Below, piece after piece: positions 23,201 through 34,700 of a stretch of 64,000 nucleotides of DNA. The stretch spans positions 302,906-366,905 of the forward strand of contig NMRA01000265.1 in assembly GCA_002633005.1 (NCBI GenBank). Direction: 5' to 3'. Source of the stretch: Phoronis australis. Taxonomy: Eukaryota; Phoronida; Phoronidae. How positions within the stretch are numbered: the first letter of the stretch is position 1; the number at the start of each line of letters is the position of its first letter. A program made the translations under genes and the position numbers. A model generated the notes under the pieces. That model was not told the origin of the DNA. It ran no database searches and saw nothing but the letters and a program-made list of their open reading frames with translations.

Positions 23201-26200
23201 GAGCCCCCTCCTCCCACGGAATACATGTAGGTCGCGAATGTAAGCCGAGAAATTTGAGACGGTCGCGCAGATCTGCTAACAAGCACGTGGACGAGACCGT
23301 TGAGGGTTCGTGGGCCAAGCGATTGACTGCTGCCGGGAGCGGTCCGTGAACCGGGGTGCTTAGACCTAATTTTAACAGTTCAATGAGTCATGTACTGTAG
23401 TTGTAAGTGACGATAGTTGATCGTACGTGTGTAAGCTGTTTTTCTCCATGTAGCATGTAATAGAGTGTGTTGACTTGCAATAAATGAAAGTAATTCCTGT
23501 AGAACAATTGACAATAGAGAGACCCCAAACTAGGGAGTGTTTCGTCACAATAGTAGGCCACCTACCCGCTTTGAATTGATATCGGTAAACGCTTTTGATA
23601 AATTGTTATCGCAAGCTGATTCAGCTTTCAAGTCGTGAAAATTCATTATTTGTTGTTTACGAAACTGTTGTGACCTGTTATATTTTTGCCAATTATGTTT
23701 CAAGTATCGCATGATCCACATAAGTGTGACATTTTGTGAAGTGGATATGTTTTGCTATTTCTGAGTTTACACGCAAATCCCGAGCAAAACCAACGCGTTT
23801 CGCTTTTTACGCTTATATTTTGAATTTGTTTAGCTACGGTTGAAAATATGCAGCTTTGACAAACTTTTAGTCCTTTTGCGTAGCCTTTTTGATTGAAAAG
23901 GGACATTTGTGCGTAGATCCAAGCACTGAACACGAAACCATTCGTTGTTTGAGCCAAACACATGATTTACACGTTTATGGTTCCTTGGAAAGCCACGATA
24001 ACGCGTGGACAATAACGTTAGAATTCGTATTTTTTCAACCTGCTCGTATCTCGAGTCCCAGGAACGAAATGCACTGAATAATAGATTTATGAACGACCAG
24101 TTCAGTCGTCCCGTACAGATGCACGATCTGCAGCAGTTGACGACGAATTCCAAACAAAAATTCGATCCAAATTCATAGTCAACCCTACTTTTTGGAAATC
24201 CCTCCAAGTTACGAATAGGGATCGGCAAGACTATTCTTAGGCTACAAGTCATGTGTCCATAATGGTTCAAATCACACCTCTATCAATTACATTTGCGACT
24301 GGAACGTTCCGAAAATTATCATTTACCCCACCGTATAAACAAAAGGAGTGAAAGCTTTCCCCGATCCAAACATATCACTCGCATTTGTGTTGTTTTTTTT
24401 CAAGAAATTACAATTATTTATGATAAACGAGTCGTATCTTTTTAAAAGATAGCTCATTAAAAATTTGCGGTACATCCTTTAATAAACCATTACCGACAAA
24501 ACGCCTGACTAAATGTTTGAAAATAGCATTCTTGCCAAAATATTAGGCCTGAAACGTTTAAGTAACTACTTGAATCAGTGCGACTAATAGTTGTGTATGA
24601 AACAAAGGATTAAATCCTCTAAGAACAAAAGTTTAATCATAGTTAAGAGATCCAGGTCACTACCTAAGTGTAAATTCGCCAATGAAATCAAATAAAATTT
24701 CGACGCTACTTCTAATAAACGTCTAGCACTAGATGTTACACAAGTACAGTGTTTTCAACTTGTGAGTCGCAATTTTGTAAAAATTTTGTGTGTTTAACGA
24801 GTATATCGTATTTTTGTAAAATAATAAAAATGAAGTGACAAATCTTGGGGAAGTACCCAGTCGTCACAATCCTTGCAAAACCACAAACATCGACAAAGTA
24901 TTGTCCCTCGCCAAAGTCGGCTCAAACGAAGCAAGTGCTCTTACCTGTAAATTAGTGTCGTAGCTGTTCTCTCTTTAAAAATTAATTCAAGTCTGACGCG
25001 TGGATAACAATTTTCACAGTTAATCACTATTCAGGTCGTACACTGTTGATGTATGATGAAAGTCGCCTTCTCGGCCCCCCTTTATACAATACAGACAGTG
25101 AACCACGTGGTCGCAACGTAACCGGAAGAATCGACACTCATTCAGTAATCACTCAACTTGTCAATAACCGCAGTTGTAGCGTAGTCCGTTTTATTTTAGT
25201 AACGGCGCACGGCGGGCCTGCTGCCGAGTACATGGAGTGACTAATACTCCTTTCATCAGCAGCGAACGCCAACGACCTTTGGCCTGATCCTGAGGGAACG
25301 GTATTAAACATTAATTAATTGAAATATCTTGGCAAAAATTTTTAATATAGATCTGCCATTTACCTCTCACTTCAGGATTGATTTTCTAATGAAACGACGC
25401 TGAATAAAACCATATTTTCAATTCGTCATCTAAAGCGTTCCCATTTCACAGTTTTAATGAACAGCCGTGTAGTCAGCGCTCATTGCAGTTGTATTAAACT
25501 CCTTCCTGATGTCGATATTTAGCTACGCGCTATAAAATCAAGATCAGTTTGTCGAAAACGTATCTTGCGTATCAGCCCAGGATGTTTGTTACTTTAATAT
25601 TTAATAAAGTCTTTGCAAGCCTCCAGTAGTGAGAAGACGGAGGTTCATCTAAACATCACGATATAATCGCGCTTGGCTTGTTTTCCGCGAGATTGTCAAG
25701 TGGCATAAACACTCAAGCAAAATATTCCAATACTATTAAAAAAGCGTTACGAACTAGTAACATGAAAAGGAAACTGACGTGTGGATACGTATAAAAGAAG
25801 AGGCGTCTTTTCGTTGTCCTGGAATATTTGTGTGACTGAAATGAAAGGGTGAACGAAGATGAAAAAGTTAACAGAAGTTTGGTGTAACCAATGGGCCAGT
25901 AAAGGGACAACAATAAATGTGTGTGCACTGATGAATACACAACTATGTATATTGGCTACAAGCATATTCGCCGAGCTAATATCTGCGTGTCTAGACGCAG
26001 TATAAATTCCAAGAAAAACTAGGTTAGTGTCTCGACAGGATGGTATCGTACAATCGACATCTTATTCGCCTAAGAAGTCGAATGTATTTGGAGACACGAA
26101 ACACCAGCCTGAATAGTTTGTGGCATGAGTTACCACTCCAATCCCTTCGCCGGTCACGTCTTTATTGTCTACTTTAGGGCACACACACCTTTGAAATTCT

Positions 26201-27105
26201 TAAATGAGGCGTAGAACCAAATTACCCCGTATCAGGACCCTGTGGTTATTATGGAAACATGTGAACAATTCAATGGACAGAATTAGCACTTTCTGACCGC
26301 TTTACTGCAAAACTCCAAGCCTGTGCGATCCCGCTCAACATGTTTTTGTTTTTCTCTCTGGGCTCTGGGGTGATATGGGCGTAGCCAATGTGTTCCTATA
26401 ATTAAATTTTCTAATGAATTATAATTAACCAACCTCAGCAAGCATCGATATGACAACTGTATCTGTTCCGTAGTTAGGTAATTTTCTTGGAAATAGATTT
26501 CACGTACTTGAATGTCTTATTGCACAATCTATACTGTTCTTGAAAGTTGTCGCATCGTTAAAGGTAGGCCTACATGTAGGAGTTATTGTTTAACTGTGAG
26601 TAACTGGACTAACTTATGTTGTCTTCAGTATATGCGGTTGTTTGATAGTGGTGCGAAACTTTTGTTACTATCCGAGTGATACTTGTCTTGGGGAGGTATA
26701 CGAAACGTGCCACTTACTCATATGGGGGACTTTTCTCGGCCAGATCAAGGGATCTTTACCGATGAAACGCACTATTAAATGGGTTGGAACTCTACAGATA
26801 AGATCCGTTCTTGGAACTGATCTCCACAGAAAGGATTCGTGTTTGCTGAATGATTTCTATTGAGTTAAATTTTACAAAATAGGCGTTTGAATACCCGGCC
26901 ACACAAAGGCTTTTCATCAAATATATCAGCAAGCGTGTCCCTTTAGTTGTGTTTATTGTCTAAAAGCGTGATGATCCTAATTTCCCAGCGGCATATCCTG
27001 TCAACACTATAGTCGAATACTAATTTTGGACTTATTAAGTAATTACAAAAAATTAATACACATAGCTGTATTCCGTTATATTTATCCGAATTAGGGTTCT
27101 TACTC
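20203..27105. other. Region without a confident gene
   Basis: Nothing certain was found. A minus-strand frame at 20887-20636 (83 codons) looks protein-like but has no splice or family support. Minus-strand donors at about 22932 (TTAAAG/GTAAGT) and 24950 (TTTACAG/GTAAGAG) follow sequence without coding potential and could end 5' UTR exons. The longest frame here, 146 codons on the minus strand at 24270-23830, resembles nothing known and has no start context or splice support. Confidence 0.5.
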
Positions 27106-28414
27106 TCATAAAATCGGTCTCGTGATGTAGCAATAGGATTCTATCTCCGTTACTAACAATAACAACGAAACCATCAGCGAGCCAGTAAAGAAAACGCTTT
27201 GGAGTTTATTGCGGTTGGACAATCCTGAAATTGTGACTTCGAAGGTGGCGCGGGAGTCGAGCTGCCGGCTCAGTATTCGGAAATAATTCAAGATCTAATC
27301 AGCACTTCGGTTATAAAACGGCCGCATTGACACCTAAGCTGGGTGATATGCCCACATTCCCCCTATAGGTTAGCGGTGCTTAGTTTTTAGTTCTACCCAC
27401 ACAACTGTACGAGGACCACACAATCTGTGCGGCTACGCTCATTGCCAAAGCCCATTCTTGCTATGTTTTGATCGCCAAGAAAATATCCGCAACAGAAACC
27501 AGTCACGTCCTTTGCAGTTTAATTGGACTCGGTAAACTGCAAATGCATTACGCAACGTAAACGATTAGTCAGTCACGGGGAATGCAACAGAAACAGTAAG
27601 TGATACCTCGGACGAAAGACAGCTGAATGGGGTTTGTCACGTCACCAAACCCAGCTATATCATTCCGTATTTCCAAAAACAACTCCAGATAACACCTCGG
27701 GCAAGCGTCCAACGCACTAAGTGGCCGTCTTGACATATATCCCAAAATAATTTTAATGACTATTTCGAATGTTGCAGTGAGTTGCCATTTTGGAACATGA
27801 CCTGGTTTACTCGGATTTGCCACGACGAGGAAGGCAGACAAGGATAACTTCGATTTTAAATCCCCTTTAAAGAATTTATGTAACCCATGACATCGTCAGA
27901 TTAAATGTTGAAAACTGTAAATGTACTAAAAAAACGATGGGACAATTTCCACTGTATATCTGAAAAACAGTCACACCTGGGTCGTACTCCGCAGTAGAAG
28001 CAAGTCTCGCAAGTCTTCACAAGATATGACAAGGCATTAAAAGTGAAACACGTGAACAAACTAGATTTTCTCGCGCTTGTCGTCAGTCAATGGGGTCCAG
28101 TATTTTACAATTCGTCCGTGGCCATAAGATGCAACATGACGTCACGGTGCTCCAGTATCATTTTCCCGCTGTGAGTGTTGGTGAAATAGCGACTGGAGGA
28201 GAATGACTAGAATCCCGTACGTACTTTCGACATCATACTCCTGGATGCCGACCCCCCATTCGCAACCTCCATGGTCTCCCGGACTGTGGCGAGACTTTTT
28301 ACAATTATGAACATTTACAAACTAGGAGAAATACAAAAGTGCGTCAAAAGCGTAGTACTTACTAAGCGCATATGCAGTTATGAGTATCGCTGACAAAATA
28401 TTTAAAAATAGCAT
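27106..28414 (-). CDS. Small secreted protein, three exons, 97 aa
   Basis: Minus-strand exons are 28414-28363, 27801-27607 and 27152-27106. Exon 1 encodes a signal peptide (MLFLNILSAILITAYAL) and ends at GTAAGT in phase 1. Exon 2 follows a pyrimidine-rich tract and AACCAG, stays open for 64 codons including DACPRCYLELFLEIRN, and ends in phase 1 at a GTATCA donor. Exon 3 follows the strong acceptor GTTGTTATTGTTAG and ends 14 codons later at TGA, with one further cysteine. Phases agree throughout. A branch-point-like TACTAAT and CAG just before the ATG hint at a 5' UTR intron. No AATAAA was seen close downstream, and exon 3 also reads in another phase to a GTAAGA donor, so the gene may continue. 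The family is not recognised. Confidence 0.4.
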
Positions 28415-30830
28415 TGCTGATTAATTAGCATTAGTAACTTCCATTGACAATCCTTTGTTGTACGACCGGTATGTCTGCTTCTTAAGACTAGAAATCATTT
28501 CCAATTTGAGTAAGGAACAAGGTTGCAAGATTGGGGATGAAGTCTTTTGTCACAAAAAAAAAAATATTTTATCGATACTGAACAATGGTTATGCGCAAAT
28601 AGACGTGTTTTTTCACTTTTCAAAAAGAACGTTTAAAATGTTCCTTTATTGCTGTCATTGGAAGCGAAATTTTGATTAAAACCAGGTACCGCTATAAAAT
28701 TGGTATCAACTTGTTTAGTACTCTGATGACTCGTGGTTTCTGAGTTCACTCACAACTGGCACTTCGACCACGCTCAGAGCATAGAACGCCACGTGCAGAC
28801 AGGCCAACTTGTTGGACCAGTTTTTGAACGTCACGTCTTTCGAGACTTTAAAATGACCTCCAATTTGATTAAAAGAAATTCAAATAAAGGTAAGTGTAAT
28901 GAATCAAAAGATGAATTTTATGACAGAAAGTGGGTTACCCGCTTAAAACTGTAATACTTTTTGTAATTAAACTAATTACATATGAATAATGTTGCCGGCG
29001 TTCACATACATACACAGTTGACAAAGTGAAGCTAGGAATTGTCATGATCATTATTGCACATCAAACTCAATACCCCATTGGTTTTATATTACCATAAACA
29101 CGCATATAATATTGCCCACCTATTTAATTAATCACTGAAGTTCCATTTCAATTTATTATACGCCTTCACATTTACTGCTATGATTGAAACGTACGTGAAT
29201 ACCTTTTGATGACAAAAAGCACTAAAGAGACATTATCCTTTGCACGACAGAAAAAAGCATTTCTGGGTTTATTATTGGATGTTATTGAATTTTTCTTGAA
29301 ATTTAGATTTGAACAGAGTATCAAACACGAATACAACTTTTTACGACAAGGAGGTTCAAGTAAAACGGAGATATTTCTATATCACCAACCGAATAGTAAG
29401 TTGAAGTATGTCGTGACAACTGCGCTCAACGGGCCTATAGAAAAAAAATCGATAATCGACTTGGCTAAAAGGGGGTGCGGACCCCTGTACCTCTCCTCTG
29501 GAACCACTTACGGACTATAAAACAGTAAAATCCATACCGATGTCTGCCAGTCATTCGCTGAAATCAAAGAACGATAATCAAATCTTTACAACCCTTGGAA
29601 CGTCAAAAATTGCTTCATTTTTTCGAAAAAGTTGTCTGTATCTTGGCGTCCGGGTGTCCTGCACAGGTATACAAGTATATACGTTCAAAAAAGTTATATT
29701 GTACATACCAATTACATGAGAATACTCGTCTCCGATTTTGTTTTTAGGAACTTTAATTTCCACAGAATTACCGACAATACTATCAACTTCAGCGATCAAC
29801 AAATAACTCAAAACAAATTTAGTAAATGAAAAATCGTGGCAAGCAATGTTCTTCTGGGCACTGATTAGAAAAAATGATTTAGAAATAAGCAGCTGTGCCG
29901 AAAACACAAACGGAGATAAACGTGATTGAAGTCGAACGATCACGCAGAAGCGCTGTTTGGATAGCTTACGAGAATTTTCTGTATACTAAATCGAAAGACT
30001 TGTTACTGAAGAAGTCTTATCTTTCATTGTTACGATCTATCTGGCAGTTAACGACAGAACTTGCGTCATTTTCTCGTCAAAAATGTGTCCCACCAGTGTT
30101 GCGACGAGAGTTCCAAACTAACACACTCGCTGTGAAAGGCTGCTGCATTTTGTGTATTGCAATTTACAACCAAATAACCTTAGATCGCATACCATCCCGG
30201 CTCCGTCGAATGTCCCGCTCACAGATTTCAAAACATACACCGTGAAAAGTATCGTGAGGGAAATGTTAGCTCTCGCGTGCAGCTAAATCAGGGACAAAGT
30301 CGGCGAGAAACTGAGAATCTTCGCGGATAAATTTACAGCTGATGGGTTGCCCGGCGGCCGTTTTTCATTTCATTCAACATACGCGACGGCATGACATGTA
30401 GAGTCCTCTAAACGACGACTAACAGATATCAAAGAAACGCAACTTTTTGTGGGTCGTATGGAAGCTTAAAAGTTCGAGTGTTTTATAACTCACTAAAAAC
30501 CTAGGCGCCACTTTTCAAGCTACAATGAAAAGGTCACCTTGGCTGGAGCTAGAAAACGAACAGAAAACGCGATTAAAATTTTGATTTGGAAATTTGTTTG
30601 TCGCATGGTTTTGAGGATTACTGAAGTGAATGAAGGAATTGTCGGCGGATATTTGTCGAATGGTTATTTAAATTGAAAAGGCGCATCATCTTGCAGTTTT
30701 GCGCCTTAGTTCTGCTGGGAGTTGCGTATCCGAGTCAGGAAGATTTGTTGGTGGACCGTCTTGCCGGACCGTCATCAGCCCGCGATGTTTAATGTCTTTT
30801 TTATTTGAATTGTTAACACTCCTTCAATTT

Positions 30831-31111
30831 ACTATAGTAAAACTAGAAAAACTGAAACGACGAGCGTCGGTACTAAAATATATTAAAATATCCCCACGTT
30901 TCGAGGGATGCACTCGTTGTCGAGGGTGTGCTATAGACTGCTGAGTACATATAGATGGATCTAAAAGAAAATGGCACAGGAGATCCATCTACAGGTACTC
31001 AGCAGTCTATAGCACACCCTTGACAAAGAGCGCATCGCTCGAAACATGGGTATATTTTAATAAATTTTAGTACCGAAGCTCGTCGTTTTAGTTTTACTAG
31101 TTTTACTATTT
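30831..31111. repeat. Long hairpin, ~128-bp arms, 18-bp loop
   Basis: Left arm 30834-30962 and right arm 30981-31111 are complementary with few mismatches (for example GGTGTGCTATAGACTGC against GCAGTCTATAGCACACC, and AGATGGATCT against AGATCCATCT). The loop is AAAGAAAATGGCACAGG-like. No coding content. It is a foldback element or hairpin RNA source. Confidence 0.85.
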
Positions 31112-31249
31112 TATATTTTTATTCGTCGGTAACTGCACGGCATTGCAACATCTATTTGACTTCAATTTGCTAATAGTCTCAAAAGTCAATGGTGTTTCTG
31201 GGTTTTTTTTTGAGATCTTTGCTCACAGATTATGATAATCAAAAAGACG

Positions 31250-31308
31250 ACCGGCCGCCCGCCCGGCCGCCCGCCCGGCCGCCTGCCTGGCCGCCCGGCC
31301 GCCCGCCT
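31250..31308. repeat. GC-rich CCGCCCG simple array
   Basis: About 58 bases of alternating CCGCCCGCCCGG units with two substitutions, standing out sharply from AT-rich surroundings. Confidence 0.85.
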
Positions 31309-31506
31309 CAGAGTTGCACGAAGGCACGTCACGGTTACCAAAGGTAAGCAAGATTGGTAACGTCACGATTTACCGCCAACCGATGAGTAAAAAACACAGA
31401 TCCCGCGTCATTTTTGTTGATCTCCGGTGGGCAGTCGATTTGATAAAGTAAGCAATTAAAATACCGCATCACTGACTCGATTTTCAAGAAAAAAAAATGG
31501 AGACTT

Positions 31507-31757
31507 GGGGCCCGTTCCAAGAAAACTGACTTAGCTAAGACTAATGTTAAGTTTCAGCCAATTTAAGTTAAAACTAAATTTGTCTCAATCCTGTTTCAAG
31601 AAAGAGATCTTCTTAAGTATGACTTAAGTTTTTTATATAAGTTTTGTCTTAATTTTTGACTAACTTGCCGGATGTGGAAGTTTCAAAGTTTGGAAGTTGA
31701 GACAAATCTTGGACTTAGGTAAAAAAATTAATGAGTCGGCTTCTTGGAACAAACCCC
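31507..31757. mobile_element. MITE with GGGGCCCGTTCCAAGAA ends
   Basis: A ~250-bp element with ends GGGGCCCGTTCCAAGAA and inverted TTCTTGGAACAAACCCC. The interior is AT-rich with repeated GACTTAAG-like and TTGAGACAAAT stretches. No target duplication is obvious. The end motif resembles a type common in marine animal genomes. Confidence 0.6.
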
Positions 31758-34700
31758 AGAACTAAATACGCCTCTTTTAGCCTAGAAATAAACCGAATCG
31801 GAAACTGGCAAAAACACAACAATGAATCGGTTACGTAACTTGTTTATCTCTTCGGGACACAACACCGATCATTTCACGTCAAGTGGTATTTATAGCAAAG
31901 ACCTGTGTACAGACTGACTAACTGAACCTAGGCACAATGCCATTTCGAGCTGTGACCAAAACAAAACTCCTACGCTCCTCACTCATCATATGGTGACTGT
32001 TGCCCTCATTTGAATACGGTTGTGCTGACGAGTACATCACTTCAAAACGTTACACCAGTGCCAACTTCTTGTTTAAGGTCAACGTTGGACCAATGAACTA
32101 CATGTACGTGCATACCGCACACATCCACCAGTGTTTCAAATCTTCTGATAATGCCAAAACATGACGCATACACCAACCCAAGTGTTTCAACGCTGGCCGG
32201 CTGATTTGGATTGTTTTAGTTCTATTACGATGCCTCCTTTGAGTTGCTGGCGAATTAAAATCATGTCTAGAGGCAGTTTTAGAAAGCCACTTGGTGAATC
32301 AGGTGGTTAAAAATAAAAATCAGTAAACTGAACTTATGTGTATTCTAGATCGAAACGAATCCTGATCTTTGATCCGTGTACTAAAAATTCCCATAGCCGC
32401 GTGTCTTGCATTCTGTATCAATAAGTACCTACTCTGGATATTTTTCGCGATTATTACAAAATAAATACATGTACAAGGGCATGGGGATTTTTTGTAAGCG
32501 GGTCAAAGGACGTAGCATGAAATACTAAAGAATTCGTTTAATTTGAATTTCAGCAGTGCTACTCGGCTCCAGCAATTCTAGGTTAGTATAATTAAGATAT
32601 TTCATATTTCGTAGTAGGCTTAGGAAATCGAATCTTGGTGAGGTATTTTAATTGCTCATTTTCGCAAAAAGTGAAATCCAGCTGAGACGCGCAAAAACTA
32701 ATGCAGGGTTTGTTTCTTGCACATCGCTTGACATTGATTTAATCATGGTGTTACAAAGCTGCCTGTCATTGATTACGTGCCTCTCTGCAGCTTGTCAAAA
32801 CAAGAACAAAAAACACCAGAGGTTGCCTGAAATTGATGCGATGGGCGTGTGTTTTTAGTTGGTAAACGCAACCGAAGTCTCATGTGGGTCAGGATAGCGA
32901 CCTGAACCAGTTGCGACATTTTTGGTCTTGCCTCGATTTTGACCATTATAAAACTAAGCAACATCTTTTTCAACTTAAAACCAATGCTTGCGAGATATTA
33001 AAACTATGCGCATTGAATTCGCCTGCAAACTAACTACACCGACACAATGCGTACCGTAGTTAACGTCGTGGTGACGTTACATTTCCTGTTTTGGTTTAAA
33101 AACGCTCAGTTTGTTTCTTTGGTGTTTTTTCGCTGTTTTTGTCTGAAACAACACTCCACGCTTTTTCTCAGCCACCGCAAAACTGAATATCAGATTATGA
33201 GTGACTTGTTCCTTGAGAGGAAATATGTCAGACTCCATAACTCAAGAGTCAAGAGGTCCTTGTACCACCTTGAGATCCACCGTGACGTCACGACCGTCAC
33301 AACTATCTGGCTGAGTTGTGTAATGAAAATAAATATTCTCCTTTGAAACAATCGAGTAGAAGTTTTCTTTGGGTTCAACTTGTGGCAAAATGTGAAGGAA
33401 TGTGTCTGCGGCTTTTCCTCTATTGACTATTGAAGTCAGTACCAGACCGTCCCAAATGTTTGAGAGCTTAGGCCCCGAAATACTTAGAAACTTGATGGGA
33501 GTCCTGGTGTATTTCCTTTAATAGAAGAGGCATTTTTCGGTGAAACAGCGAACACGCACGTCACTCTAAACGCTTAGGCTCAGAGCAAAACTTGTCTTGC
33601 GGTTAGCATTTTCCAATCTCTATATACATGAACACGTGCTCTGAAAATTACAAACTGGGTAAAAATCCTTCGTTTAAGAAGGTTTACACTGCGCGTGTTT
33701 TTTAACAGAAATAGGAAAAGAGCCTGCAAATAGTAAAAATATTAGCACTCAGTGGATCTATCTGAATGTTGTAAGCGGGAAACCCAACCACACTAACGAA
33801 AAATGTCCATGTAAAACGTCGAGTCCGTAGGCGGGGCGCTTATCAGCGTACTCCGTGAATCTTAGTAAAAGGTCCACTTTCTCAAAAATTCGAGCTACCG
33901 CATTTCTAAGCTGGGTGCACGCATGCTCACTGAAGTAGAATTCAACCTACGTTTGAATTTATTTTGATTTCAAAGGATTTTTCTTTTAGTTTGAAATGTC
34001 GACAAAACGATCCGTCAAGTGCGCGTCACTTGGTCGATTGCTCTTGCACAAAGCAAAACACGTCTCCTTATTTGGTATGGCAAGACATGCATGTAAACGT
34101 AGCACATTCCCTTATATGGAAAATGTGACCTTTGACCTTTGATGTAAACAAAACAATGGCGACTTAAGCAGCAGTCAGAACGTTTAAGAGGCAACATACA
34201 TCAGTCCTAAATCTCTTTCAGTTATCGTAGCATACAAACATATTCTAAAACACAGTTGCATTTATTCTTTTTGGAAAATTGCTTACTTCACAGGCTTGTC
34301 TCACGCTGTGCTGTCGACCTCAGATTCGGAGTGCGTCCTCACAAGATAATCAGCCGTTAATATCCATCTCGTCAGTCAACTCTGTGGTGACTACAGCGTT
34401 TTTCCTTCGTGTCTAATTCAAAAAATCAGGAATTTTGGGGATTTTTCTGAAAATTCCCTCACGGGGGAACACGAATAACTCTGAAATAGACGTTGCAAGA
34501 TAGTAGCCTACTTTTGTCCGAATGATTAAACAAGTATTTTTGACGAGCTTTCGCGTTCCACGTTTTTTTAAAAGGTCGTTAAAAAGCAAATGGAGCTTCA
34601 TGTTTATCAAAACTTAACACGGCGTTTCCATACATGTACCGTCAGATAAAGAGGTAAATCATGAACGGTTTTTGTCTCATTGGCTCTGTCCTTGTCCGAC

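Noticed and set aside
23830-24270. 146-codon minus-strand frame, the longest in the window
   Set aside because: No start context, splice sites, polyA signal or recognisable domain; length alone is not enough in AT-rich DNA.
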